Shown: positions 43,195 to 52,283 of the stretch, in pieces
Layout: every line of letters starts with the position of its first letter
Numbering within the stretch: the first letter of the stretch is position 1
DNA from: Flavimaribacter sp024343425
GTDB lineage: Bacteria; Pseudomonadota; Alphaproteobacteria; Rhizobiales; Rhizobiaceae
Assembly (NCBI GenBank): GCA_965227645.1
Contig: OZ245773.1
Span: 3,472,001-3,536,000 of the forward strand
Direction of reading: 5' to 3'
DNA: 64,000 nt
Position numbers and translations under genes: made by a program
Notes under the pieces: generated by a model
What the model saw: the letters and a program-made list of their open reading frames with translations, nothing else
Databases searched by the model: none
Told to the model about the DNA's origin: nothing

Positions 43195-44367
43195 ATGCGC
43201 ACCCAGGTTTGCATTATCGGCGGCGGGCCATCCGGCATGTTGCTCGGTCAGCTGCTCTACAAGGCCGGCATCGACAATATCGTTCTGGAGCGCACGACGA
43301 AGGAACACGTTCTGTCCCGAATTCGCGCCGGCGTTCTCGAACGCGGCTTCGTGGACCTGATGCGGCAGGCCGGCGTCGGCGAGCGCATGGACCGCGAAGG
43401 CCTTCCCCATGACGGCGCCGTCATTTCTTTCGACCATCACGAAATCCGCATCGATTTCGACGCGCTGACCGGCTCTCATGTGCTGGTTTACGGCCAAACG
43501 GAGCTGACCCGGGACCTCTACGAGGCGCGCGAGAGCGAGGGCCTGCCGATTATCTACCAGACCGATGAGGTTGTGATCCACGACGCGGATACGGACTCCG
43601 CCTATGTGACCTACGCAACCCCGGACGGCGAAAAGCATCGCATCGATTGCGACTACATCGCCGGCTGCGATGGCTTTCACGGTGTCAGTCGAAAGACCGT
43701 GCCAAGCAATGTCCGTCACGAATATGAAAAGACCTATCCGTTCGGCTGGCTCGGAATTCTGGCCTATACGCCGCCTGTCCATGACGAACTGATCTATGCG
43801 ACGTCGGAACGCGGCTTTGCGCTCTGTTCCATGCGCAGCCACACGCTCAGTCGCTACTACGTTCAGGTTCCCCTCACAGACACGCCGGAAGAATGGTCCG
43901 ACGACGATTTCTGGTCGGAGCTGAAGCGCCGGATACCGCCGCAGGCCGCCGACCGCCTGGTCACCGGCCCGTCGATCGAGAAATCCATCGCGCCGCTGCG
44001 ATCCTTCGTATCGGAGCCGATGCGCTGGGGGCGTCTGTTCCTGTGCGGCGACGCCGCGCATATCGTGCCGCCAACCGGCGCGAAGGGTCTGAACACCGCA
44101 GCCTCCGATATTCACTATCTCTATGAAGCGCTGGTCGCCGCCATCATTGAAAAAGACGCCTCCGGCCTCGATCATTATTCGGAAAAGGCTCTGGCGCGGA
44201 TCTGGAAAGCCGAGCGGTTCAGCTGGTGGATGACGACGCTGCTGCACCATTTCCCGGATGACGGCGCATTCGAACAGCGAATGCGGAGAGCCGAGTTCGA
44301 GTTCCTGGGCGAAAACCGCCACGCCCAGGCGGCTCTCGCGACAAATTACGTCGGACTGCCGTTCTGA
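43195..44367 (+). CDS. pobA: 4-hydroxybenzoate 3-monooxygenase
   Basis: PobA is an FAD and NADPH enzyme that turns 4-hydroxybenzoate into protocatechuate. The 390 residues (start ATG 43195) match the family length. FAD motifs are CIIGGGPSGMLLGQLLYKAG, DYIAGCDGFHG and LFLCGDAAHIVPPTGAKGLN. Substrate residues sit in SRIRAGVLERGFV and in the Tyr-rich stretch around YATSERGFALCS. Protocatechuate made here could feed an extradiol (LigAB-like) route in this window or an ortho route elsewhere. Confidence 0.95.
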   Translation: MRTQVCIIGGGPSGMLLGQLLYKAGIDNIVLERTTKEHVLSRIRAGVLERGFVDLMRQAGVGERMDREGLPHDGAVISFDHHEIRIDFDALTGSHVLVYGQTELTRDLYEARESEGLPIIYQTDEVVIHDADTDSAYVTYATPDGEKHRIDCDYIAGCDGFHGVSRKTVPSNVRHEYEKTYPFGWLGILAYTPPVHDELIYATSERGFALCSMRSHTLSRYYVQVPLTDTPEEWSDDDFWSELKRRIPPQAADRLVTGPSIEKSIAPLRSFVSEPMRWGRLFLCGDAAHIVPPTGAKGLNTAASDIHYLYEALVAAIIEKDASGLDHYSEKALARIWKAERFSWWMTTLLHHFPDDGAFEQRMRRAEFEFLGENRHAQAALATNYVGLPF

Positions 44368-44407
44368 TCCTCATCAGGAAGCGCAGGCATCGATGATGAT
44401 TATCGCC

Positions 44408-45703
44408 TCACAACAGATTGTTCGGAAGCCACAGCGTGAGCGCGGGAAACAGGAAAAGGATCGCCATCACGACGGCCTCTGCGAGCAGAAACCAGCTCAC
44501 TCCGCGGAAGATGACAGTAAGGCCGATTTCGGGCGGCGCCACTGATTTGGCTGCGAACACGTTCAGGCCGACCGGCGGCGTGACAAGACCGATTTCGATG
44601 AACTTGACGATGATAATCCCCATCCAGATCAGGTCGAAGCCGAGGCGCTCGAACGCTGGCAGCAAAACGGCGACGGACAAGAGCATGACGCCGAACGGAT
44701 CGAGCACCATCCCGAGCAGAAGAAACAGCACGGAGGACGCCAGGATCAGCAACAGCGGCGATACGGACCATGTCTGCACAAGATCGGCGAGCGCGTTCGG
44801 CAGACCGGTCAAGGCCATGGTTCGGGTCAGCATGAAGGCGCCGGCGGCGACAAACAAAATAGCGGCGGTCTGGCGCACCGCTTCGGCAAGCGCCAGGGCA
44901 AGTTTGCGCCAATTGAATCCGGGCTGAAAGAAAGCCAGCGCAATGGCGGCGAGCGCGCCAACTGCACCTGCCTCGCTCGGCGAAAAATACCCGCCATAGA
45001 TGCCGCCCAGAATAATAAGCGCTATGACTGGAAACGCTGCGACGCTCCATCCGACGGTCTCGTCGGACGCCGTTTCCGATCGCGGCGCGAGTTCGGGATT
45101 GAAGCGGCAGCGCAGATAGATCATCGCGCCATAGGCGAATGCGGTCAGAAGTCCGGGCGCGATGCCCGCGAAGAAAAGTTTCGCTACGGAGACCTCCGCC
45201 AAAATTCCATAGACGATCAGCGGTATAGACGGTGGGATGAGTGCGGCCAACGTGCCGGCGCAGGCCGTCGTCGCAGTCGCGAGGCCGGGATTGTATCCGG
45301 CGCGCAGCATCTGCGGGATGGCCATGCGGCCAAGCGCAACCGTTGTCGCCAGGCTTGAACCCGACGCCGCCCCAAATCCTGCGCCGGCGAAATTCGTTGC
45401 GATCGCAAGCCCGCCCGGCAGTCTCTTCAGGCTTCTTTCCGCCAATATGATCAGACCATCGGCCATGCCGGAGCGGGTGATGATCGTGCCCATGGCAAGG
45501 AATAGCGGCACCGCCGCAAATTCCCAACTTGCCGTAAACTCGTACGGAACACGGCTCATCAGGCTAATCGCGGCTGTCGAAGGCAAGAGCGCAAATGCGC
45601 CGCCGAAAGCGGCGAGCCCCAGCGCAAGCCCAACCGGCACACGCAGGAAAATCATCAAAAGGGCGGCGGCGAGAACCGTTCCGCCAGTCTCAAACGGATC
45701 CAT
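44408..45703 (-). CDS. TRAP transporter large permease (DctM type), system 3
   Basis: This 431-residue protein has about 12 membrane segments with GAGFGAASGSSLATTVALG, PQMLRAGYNPGLATATTACAG and SPSEAGAVGALAA. It belongs to a different branch from the two other DctM proteins here. The start at 45703 overlaps dctQ by 14 bases. It is the last gene of the long leftward operon. Confidence 0.92.
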   Translation of the reverse strand: MDPFETGGTVLAAALLMIFLRVPVGLALGLAAFGGAFALLPSTAAISLMSRVPYEFTASWEFAAVPLFLAMGTIITRSGMADGLIILAERSLKRLPGGLAIATNFAGAGFGAASGSSLATTVALGRMAIPQMLRAGYNPGLATATTACAGTLAALIPPSIPLIVYGILAEVSVAKLFFAGIAPGLLTAFAYGAMIYLRCRFNPELAPRSETASDETVGWSVAAFPVIALIILGGIYGGYFSPSEAGAVGALAAIALAFFQPGFNWRKLALALAEAVRQTAAILFVAAGAFMLTRTMALTGLPNALADLVQTWSVSPLLLILASSVLFLLLGMVLDPFGVMLLSVAVLLPAFERLGFDLIWMGIIIVKFIEIGLVTPPVGLNVFAAKSVAPPEIGLTVIFRGVSWFLLAEAVVMAILFLFPALTLWLPNNLL

Positions 45704-46175
45704 TGTCTGCCTTTCCGAACAGGCGGACCATGGCCGCGACAGCGAGAAGCACGAATCCGACGGTAACGATCGCCTTGCCGGGCCAGATGGGAATGACAAG
45801 CGTGCCGGCTTCAATACGCTGACCGATGTCGAAGGCGCGTAGGGCGTGGCTGGCGGTCAGCCAGGCCAGCGCGGCGGCGCAGACCGCCATCAACGCCTGA
45901 GCCGCGCGATCCAGCACCATCACGGCGGCTTGCGGCAGGAAATTGCCGACCAGATCGACCCGGATTTCCTCCCGGTTCAGATGCGTGGCCGACAGCGCTG
46001 CGAAAACGACAAAAGGCATATAGAGCCCGGCGACGACCTCCAGGGTTCCGTCAAGCGGTCGCGCTGCGAGATTGCGTAGCAGGATATCGGCGCCGAGGTG
46101 AATCATCATCGCAACCAGGGCCGCCACGGCTAGCCACTGACCGGCGTTCGCCGCCCATCTACCGATCCGGTTCAT
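45690..46175 (-). CDS. TRAP transporter small permease (DctQ type), system 3
   Basis: This 161-residue protein has four membrane helices (WLAVAALVAMMIHLGADILLRN and others). It overlaps the VOC gene upstream and dctM downstream, so translation is coupled. The matching binding protein lies far upstream in the operon at 50529. Confidence 0.88.
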   Translation of the reverse strand: MNRIGRWAANAGQWLAVAALVAMMIHLGADILLRNLAARPLDGTLEVVAGLYMPFVVFAALSATHLNREEIRVDLVGNFLPQAAVMVLDRAAQALMAVCAAALAWLTASHALRAFDIGQRIEAGTLVIPIWPGKAIVTVGFVLLAVAAMVRLFGKADNGSV

Positions 46176-47019
46176 GACGCTCCTCGAACAGGAGTGCGCA
46201 GCCCGCCGCATCGCAAGCCTTTACCGCAAAGCCGTTTTCGACCGGAACCGTCGTCACGCCGGCTTCCGCGATCACCGCTTTCGCCATGACGAGATCGGCC
46301 ACCAGGACACGCATGGCCTTGATGCCGGAACTCTCGTTTTCGATCAACTCGGCCGGCAGGACAGCCCCGATCTCGTCCTTGCTGAAAAGCCGCATCGCAG
46401 GGCCTTCGGGCAGCAACAACCGATGGCCTTCACGCTGCGCCTGCCAGTGCTCGACATAATGCGCGGCGGCGGCTTCAGGATCATCGACGACCACATAGAC
46501 TTCGTCGAATGACAGGGCGCTGTTCGGATGTTCGATGAATTCCTGTCGGATGTAATGCTGCGCGGTCTTGTGAAGGCAATAGTTCCAGTAGACCGGCGCC
46601 TGACCGAGTTCCGGAATCGCGACGGAAAATGCCGGCGTGACAACAGAACCGTCGGGAAGCGTCCAGTCGCGTTGCAGATCGAGAACCGGACCGATCTTTA
46701 TACCCTCCACGATGAGGCGCGCATGAACCGCATGGGCGTCATCCACCGACAGCACCGTCGAAACCGGACCGTACTCTTTAAGCAGTTGCGGCATGGGCGG
46801 CGGCGAGATTGCGGGGTCTTCCAGCGCCATCAACTCGATATAGTTGCAGACCCCGCGTTCGTGGGGCGTATCACCGAAGCAGATCAGGCGGTTGGAAAGG
46901 CCCGGCAAGTCGCTCTTCGGCGTAACGACAAATCCCAGCCTTTCGAAAACGGTCCCGGCTTGCTCGCTGTCGGCGACGTGAATCATCAGGTGGTCAATGG
47001 CCAGTATCTTGTCAGTCAT
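46159..47019 (-). CDS. VOC-family (glyoxalase-like) protein
   Basis: This 286-residue protein starts at the ATG at 47019 (MTDKILAIDHLMIHVAD). Two glyoxalase-like modules are seen, with the first ligand in IDHLMIHV and a Glu in NYIELMAL. The second half ends CALLFEE. The layout matches the glyoxalase_3 group seen in 4-carbon and aromatic degradation operons. Enzymatic role unknown; it overlaps both neighbours. Confidence 0.78.
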   Translation of the reverse strand: MTDKILAIDHLMIHVADSEQAGTVFERLGFVVTPKSDLPGLSNRLICFGDTPHERGVCNYIELMALEDPAISPPPMPQLLKEYGPVSTVLSVDDAHAVHARLIVEGIKIGPVLDLQRDWTLPDGSVVTPAFSVAIPELGQAPVYWNYCLHKTAQHYIRQEFIEHPNSALSFDEVYVVVDDPEAAAAHYVEHWQAQREGHRLLLPEGPAMRLFSKDEIGAVLPAELIENESSGIKAMRVLVADLVMAKAVIAEAGVTTVPVENGFAVKACDAAGCALLFEERHEPDR

Positions 47020-48814
47020 CAGCTTGATCCCTTTCTTCGGCCAGCACAAGGCCGAGCGAAGACAGCACTTCGCTTGCATTTTCCGGAAGCGGCGAAAGCG
47101 ACATCACGATCCGCCCGCTGCTGTCGGTTCGCGCCGATACGATGTCGACCGCAGGCAATTCCTCTCGAACGGCGCGAACGGCGGCGTCCCTGCGCAAGGC
47201 AACCTTGTCGATCTTCCCCACTGCCGTCAGCGGCATGACGGCGAGCACGTGAACAGCTTTCGGATGGGCCGCCCGTTCCGCGATCGTTGTCACCGCGCGG
47301 GCGAGAAGACCGGACGGATCTATGGTTCTTCCGGGCGCCGCCGTGACGTAGCAAACAGGCAACTCACCCACCCTTTTGTCGGGACGACCGACCGCAGCGA
47401 CCGCCGATACCTCTTCGAGCGCGCCGAAAGCCTCCTCGATCGTCGCGGGGTCAATGTTGTGGCCGCCGCGCAGGATCATGTCCTTCGCCCGTCCTGTGAT
47501 GAACAGATAGCCATCCTCGTCGAAATATCCGACATCGCCGGTGTTGAGCCAGCGCCCGTCGTCAAGCCCCGGCGCAGTTTCCAGACCATCCGTATCGCGC
47601 CCCAGATAGCCGGCGAACAGGCCAGGCGATCGGCCCATAATCACACCGGCCTCGCCTGCTTCTGCCTGGCCAGCCTCTGGCGTCAGGGAAACGACGCCCA
47701 GTTCGCAATAGGGCAGCCTGACGCCGACCGAGCCCGGACGGCTTTCGCCAAGCGCCGGCATGAAGGTGAGGACGAGGCTCGCTTCGGTCAGCCCCCAGGC
47801 TTCCTTCACGGCAATTCCGGTTATCTCGGTAAATCTGCGATGTGTCGCCGCCGGCAAAGGCGCTGCGGAAGACACCCAGTGCCGCACCTTCAGCGGCGCG
47901 GGCGGTTTGAACAGATCGAGCGCGGCGATTGCAACCGTCGGCGGCCCGAACAGGATACCTGCGCCCTCGCGTCTGGCGATCTCCCACAATGCTTCCGTCA
48001 TCGCCCGATCGCGATAGCCGGCGCGGCCAAGCTGAACCACACAAGCGCCGGCTGCGAACGGCGCCAGTCCGCCAAAAATCAGACCGCCGACATGGAACAG
48101 CGGCATGCCGCACGGAATGACGTCGCCTGGGCGCATATCCCCGCCCCAACCGGCAAGAAAGGCCATATAAGCGAGATTGGCGTGGGTAAGCCGAGCGATT
48201 TTCGGCAGACCAGTCGTACCGCCAGTATGAAAATAGGCCGCTATATCAGAGGGGGCGGGCATGGGCGGCGGCGGCGTCTCCTTGGCTTCCAGCCAGTCTT
48301 CCAGACGCCCTGCGCCTTCCTCTTCGCCGCATAGAATGATCTCGAGGTCAGGCAACGCCGCAGAGATTGCGCCCAGTTTTTCCGCGACGCCCTGTTTGCC
48401 GGAGCGTCCCTCGGCAAGCAGAATGCGGGCGCCGGTGCTCTCCAGCATTCCGATGATCGCGCCAGGCTCCAGAAACGGATTGATCGGCAGATAGATGCCA
48501 GCCCACATCGCCGCATAGCCGAGCGGCAGTGCCTCTGGCAGCGCCGGCAGCAGGCTCGCCACGACCGGTTTCTCCGATATGGATGCAAAGGCCGCCGAAT
48601 AACGTTGCGTGCATTTCGCGATGTCCGAAAAGCTCTGGTCTATGGGCGGGCCGTCGGGGGTCGGGAGAAAACGGTGGGCGAGCGCCGCGCCTTTCGCTTC
48701 CCCGATATTCAGCACGATATCGGGAACGGTCGAGCCTTGCAGCCAGTGCTCAATGGGTTCTCGTTCGACGCGCTTTACCGATTCCGCACCATCAAAAACG
48801 GGTCTGTCGATCAT
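47012..48814 (-). CDS. AMP-forming acyl-CoA synthetase
   Basis: This 600-residue ANL-family enzyme activates a carboxylic acid as acyl-AMP and then acyl-CoA. The P-loop is YFHTGGTTGLPK (about residue 192). The second motif is WGLTEASLVLTF, the hinge is DVGYFDEDGYLFITGRAKD, and the C-terminal Lys is in AVGKIDKVAL. It overlaps the MDR gene by four bases. The substrate is probably what TRAP 3 imports or what the M20 enzyme frees. Confidence 0.9.
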   Translation of the reverse strand: MIDRPVFDGAESVKRVEREPIEHWLQGSTVPDIVLNIGEAKGAALAHRFLPTPDGPPIDQSFSDIAKCTQRYSAAFASISEKPVVASLLPALPEALPLGYAAMWAGIYLPINPFLEPGAIIGMLESTGARILLAEGRSGKQGVAEKLGAISAALPDLEIILCGEEEGAGRLEDWLEAKETPPPPMPAPSDIAAYFHTGGTTGLPKIARLTHANLAYMAFLAGWGGDMRPGDVIPCGMPLFHVGGLIFGGLAPFAAGACVVQLGRAGYRDRAMTEALWEIARREGAGILFGPPTVAIAALDLFKPPAPLKVRHWVSSAAPLPAATHRRFTEITGIAVKEAWGLTEASLVLTFMPALGESRPGSVGVRLPYCELGVVSLTPEAGQAEAGEAGVIMGRSPGLFAGYLGRDTDGLETAPGLDDGRWLNTGDVGYFDEDGYLFITGRAKDMILRGGHNIDPATIEEAFGALEEVSAVAAVGRPDKRVGELPVCYVTAAPGRTIDPSGLLARAVTTIAERAAHPKAVHVLAVMPLTAVGKIDKVALRRDAAVRAVREELPAVDIVSARTDSSGRIVMSLSPLPENASEVLSSLGLVLAEERDQADD

Positions 48815-49824
48815 GCGTCCGGCGCCACGATAATCTTGCCGAAGACCTTGCGGTCGCGAAGCATCGCGACGCCTTCCGCTGCGCGCGAAAGCGGCAGGGT
48901 CTGGTCGATGACCGGGTCAAGCTTGCCTTCCGCGACCAGATCGAGGCAGGCGACGATTTCTTCTTTCGTGAACCCCGTGGAGCCGAGAATGTCCATTTCC
49001 GACATGAATATGAAACGCAGATCTGTCTTCGGATCAAAGCCGGCGGTGGCGCCGCAGGTCAGCAGGCGGCCGCCGCGCTTGACGGAGCGCAGCGATTGCG
49101 GCCAGGTTTCGCCGCCGGTGAAATTCACCACGACGTCGAACCCGCCGCCGCGAAACAGCGATCCCGTCGTGCGTCGCGTATAGGCGTCGACCGGCTCCGC
49201 TGAATAGTCATAGGCTTCGTCGGCGCCCAGTTCGATCAGCCGCTTGCACTTTTCTTCAGATCCTGCGGCCGCCGTCACCGTCATGCCCAGCATTTTCGCA
49301 AGGAGAACACAGGCCGTTCCAACGCCGCCGCTGGCGCCCAGTATCAGGATGGATTCGCCCGCCGCCGCCCGGCCGCGTGTAACCAGCATGCGATAGGCGG
49401 TAGCGTAGGCGACCGGCAGCGATGCGGCCTGCGCGTCGCTGACCCCGTCAGGTATCGGGATCAGTTGTTCCACCCGCGCCGTGACGAATTCGGCAAGCGC
49501 GCCGGGCCGCGTCTCACCCATCATTTCGAAATGACCCGACTTGTCGTCAATATGGGCGGGATTAACGAGCACCCTCTGGCCAGCCATCCGATCGCCGCTC
49601 TCGCCGTTAATTTCGACAATCTCGGCGGCGCAATCCCCACCCGTGATCATCGGAAAGGGAACCTTGATGCCGGGCATGCCGCGCAGCGTGAAAACGTCGA
49701 GATAGTTGAGCGACGCCGCTTTCATACGAAGCAAGGCCCACCCGGGCGCCGGAACCGGGGTATCGATGTCGCCGTATTTCAGAGCATCAATATCGCCGTG
49801 CTGCTCGAAATATAATGCCTTCAT
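48811..49824 (-). CDS. Zinc-type/quinone oxidoreductase of the MDR superfamily
   Basis: This 337-residue protein starts at the ATG at 49824. The nucleotide motif is ILGASGGVGTACVLLAKMLG and the substrate domain opens SLNYLDVFTLRG. Structural-zinc cysteines are lacking, so it resembles quinone or enoyl reductases more than alcohol dehydrogenases. It overlaps the racemase gene by four bases. Confidence 0.88.
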   Translation of the reverse strand: MKALYFEQHGDIDALKYGDIDTPVPAPGWALLRMKAASLNYLDVFTLRGMPGIKVPFPMITGGDCAAEIVEINGESGDRMAGQRVLVNPAHIDDKSGHFEMMGETRPGALAEFVTARVEQLIPIPDGVSDAQAASLPVAYATAYRMLVTRGRAAAGESILILGASGGVGTACVLLAKMLGMTVTAAAGSEEKCKRLIELGADEAYDYSAEPVDAYTRRTTGSLFRGGGFDVVVNFTGGETWPQSLRSVKRGGRLLTCGATAGFDPKTDLRFIFMSEMDILGSTGFTKEEIVACLDLVAEGKLDPVIDQTLPLSRAAEGVAMLRDRKVFGKIIVAPDA

Positions 49825-50513
49825 GCCGTCTTCTCCATTGCAGAAAGGGCGAACGCCACATGCGCCTCTACCCCGTCGATCAGTGGAATCCGCGAGGTCC
49901 TCGGCAAGAGCAGCGGCAACTCCGTGCAGGCGAGCGCAACCGCCTGCGCGCCGCAACCTGCAAGATGATCGACCGCCTCATCCAAAGTCTCGCCTGCTTC
50001 CTCGGTGAGAGATCCTCTCGTCAGTTCTCCCTGGATCATTGCATTGACGCGCGTCGCCAGCTCGGTGTCCGGAGGAAGCGCCTCGATGCCGTTTGCCGCC
50101 AGCCGTCCAGCCACGTGACCGGCTTCCAGCGTATAGGTCGTGCCAAGCATTCCGACCCGATCCAGCTTTTGGTCATGACAGGCTTGCGCAAGCGCGTCGC
50201 CGACATCGATCAACGGGATCGAAACAGCGTCGCGCACCACATCAACAGCGAAATGCGCGGTGAAAGCCGTCAGCACGACACAGCCTGCGCCGGCGGCCTC
50301 CAGCTGGCTTGCGGCCTCGGCAATCCGCCGGGCGACCGCGTCGCTGTCGCCTCTCTCCATCGCCGCGACGAGCGGGGCGAACGGCAGCGTGACAACGATA
50401 CTGGCGGCGTTTTCGAGACTGCCGTGACGCGCCTCTGAGACTTCGTTGAGCAAGCGATAGTAGAGGGCGGTAGAGCGCCAGCTCATCCCGCCCACCAAAC
50501 CAACTGGACGCAT
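49821..50513 (-). CDS. Aspartate/glutamate racemase-family protein
   Basis: This 230-residue protein has the opening LVGGMSWRSTALYYRLLN and the second catalytic Cys in LACTELPLLL. At the first catalytic site, where family members read C/A-N-T, it has TAFTAH (residues 82-87), so the asparagine is Phe. Only one active-site Cys is left. It may be a decarboxylase or isomerase of the superfamily instead of a true racemase. It lies 15 bases downstream of the TRAP 3 binding-protein gene. Confidence 0.82.
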   Translation of the reverse strand: MRPVGLVGGMSWRSTALYYRLLNEVSEARHGSLENAASIVVTLPFAPLVAAMERGDSDAVARRIAEAASQLEAAGAGCVVLTAFTAHFAVDVVRDAVSIPLIDVGDALAQACHDQKLDRVGMLGTTYTLEAGHVAGRLAANGIEALPPDTELATRVNAMIQGELTRGSLTEEAGETLDEAVDHLAGCGAQAVALACTELPLLLPRTSRIPLIDGVEAHVAFALSAMEKTA

Positions 50514-50528
50514 CCGATTTGTGACCGA

Positions 50529-51638
50529 TCAGAAGTCGTATTTCGAGAAAATGCGATCGTTTGCGATCTTGATGAACGCTTCGCGGTCGCCTTCGAACTC
50601 CGGCAGGAGTTCCTCGTGCCAGACGCGGAAGACCTCGACGACCTGGTCGATCAGTTCATCGGCATTTTCAATGCCGCGGGATTCCGCCACTTCCTTCAGC
50701 GCAGCCGCTTCCCCGGCGTAGAACGCCGCCCAGGCTTCTTCGAGCGCCTCGTCGCCCGGGATGAAGGTCACCTTTCCGGACAGCGATTCCTTCACCGCCG
50801 CGTCGGAGTCGACATAAGCGCCGGTCACATAGTCCCAGAGCGTGGCGGGCATCAGATCGACAATCTTCTGACGATCTTCCTCCGGGATCGACTCCCACGA
50901 CCCGGCATTGAAGGCCAGCGGCACAGCGCCCGAGATGATGCCCTGCGGCATCTCGATGACCGACTTGATCGTGTCTTCCAGGCCATAGCTGCGTATCCAG
51001 GCGGTGCCGATAAGCGCGCAGTCAGTGGCGCCGAGTTGCAGACCTGAAAGAATATCGGAAATCGATGTACGCACCGGCGTCATTCCGATGGACGTCGCCC
51101 AGCGCATTTCCGGACGACCGATCGTCGCGACCTTAAGACCCGCGAGGTCGTCCATCGACGAAACCTCGGTCGTGCATTGCATCGTTAGCGGCGTGGCGGA
51201 TTGTATCAGGGCCGGAACGACGCCAATCTTGCGAAAGTCTTCCCGGCACTGCTCACAGATCACGAACAAAGCTTCGTTCAGCGCGCCCATTGTCGCGTAG
51301 GGGTCGATCCCGAGTCCGGTTACTTCGGACATGAGAGAGGCGGCCGGAAGTTCAGCCGGATGAAACTGGGTTATGAAGAAACCGCTATCGACGACGCCGT
51401 CGGCAATGCTCTGCAGCGCGCCAGGAATGGACACCAACTGCCCGCCCAGCACCGGCGTGAAGGTGACGTCGCCTTCAGTTGCTTCGGAAATCTTGTCCAG
51501 CAGAGGCAGCACCCCCGCCCTGTTGGCCGAAGAGCGTTCGGGCACACCGGATCCGTAAGTCAGCGTTTCGGCAAGTACGGGCGAAGCCATCAGGCCCAAT
51601 GCCAGTGCAACACCGATTCTGTTCATGAATTTCGACAT
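50529..51638 (-). CDS. TRAP transporter substrate-binding protein (DctP type), system 3
   Basis: This 369-residue protein has a signal peptide (NRIGVALALGLMASPVLA). The DctP region shows GLKVATIGRPEMRWATSIGMTPV and an Arg that usually grips the carboxylate. It lies between the MarR gene and the racemase. A MarR-type palindrome lies 66 bases before its start. Confidence 0.92.
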   Translation of the reverse strand: MSKFMNRIGVALALGLMASPVLAETLTYGSGVPERSSANRAGVLPLLDKISEATEGDVTFTPVLGGQLVSIPGALQSIADGVVDSGFFITQFHPAELPAASLMSEVTGLGIDPYATMGALNEALFVICEQCREDFRKIGVVPALIQSATPLTMQCTTEVSSMDDLAGLKVATIGRPEMRWATSIGMTPVRTSISDILSGLQLGATDCALIGTAWIRSYGLEDTIKSVIEMPQGIISGAVPLAFNAGSWESIPEEDRQKIVDLMPATLWDYVTGAYVDSDAAVKESLSGKVTFIPGDEALEEAWAAFYAGEAAALKEVAESRGIENADELIDQVVEVFRVWHEELLPEFEGDREAFIKIANDRIFSKYDF

Positions 51639-51703
51639 CAGCGCCTCTCCTTTTCAGCGATCGTTTGCCGCCGGATGAAAAGATGGACTGGACTCGAAAA
51701 TAT

Positions 51704-51718
51704 GTCAACTATGTTGAC
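51704..51718. promoter_or_regulatory. MarR-type box GTCAAC-TAT-GTTGAC before dctP of system 3
   Basis: This is a perfect inverted repeat with six-base arms and a three-base spacer, in the 86-base gap between the MarR gene and dctP. A near-identical box lies at 53447-53461. Confidence 0.75.
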
Positions 51719-51724
51719 GATTTT

Positions 51725-52240
51725 TTACGCTCGTCGCCGTCTCCAAGCTGATGAACGGCCAGTCGCAGACTCCGCCGTCGTAGCGGCGCGCAACAGCAAA
51801 TCACGAAGAACTTCCCGTTCCGACTCCGACAATTCGCTGAAATAGGCGGCTTCCGCCTCCTGCAAGGCCTCTATGCCGATTGAAAGCAGTCGGCGCCCTT
51901 CTTCGGTCGCATGAACGAGCCGCGCCAGTCCGCCCTCGACAGTGCGCCATTCGACAAAGCCCATCTTTTCAAATGCGGCGACAAGCTTGCTCATCGCCTG
52001 TTTTGAAATGCCGGCGTTCTCCGCCATGCGGGTAATGCTGTCGCCTTCAATGCGCATGGTTCGCAGAACATGGGTGTGCGCGGCGGTGATATCGGGATAC
52101 CCGGCCTCATGGAGATAACTCAGCGCGTGACGGTCGAAGCCCACGTGCACTTCGTCCAGTAGGCGACCGAGATTGCGTCGCCGCATGTCTTCCAGAATTG
52201 CATCATCCAGAATATTATTCTGCGGCTGCGTCTTGCTCAT
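51725..52240 (-). CDS. MarR-family regulator of the TRAP 3/M20 operon
   Basis: This 171-residue protein starts at the ATG at 52240. The winged helix reads SITRMAENAGISKQAMSKLVAAFEKMGFVEWR. The C-terminal dimer helix ends in a basic run (SAWRRRRA). It lies between the M20 hydrolase and the TRAP 3 genes, and two matching palindromes lie on either side, so it probably controls both promoters. Confidence 0.9.
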   Translation of the reverse strand: MSKTQPQNNILDDAILEDMRRRNLGRLLDEVHVGFDRHALSYLHEAGYPDITAAHTHVLRTMRIEGDSITRMAENAGISKQAMSKLVAAFEKMGFVEWRTVEGGLARLVHATEEGRRLLSIGIEALQEAEAAYFSELSESEREVLRDLLLRAATTAESATGRSSAWRRRRA

Positions 52241-52283
52241 TCCATACCTTTTTTGTTTCCCTGCGCGTGCACGCCGACCTGGA

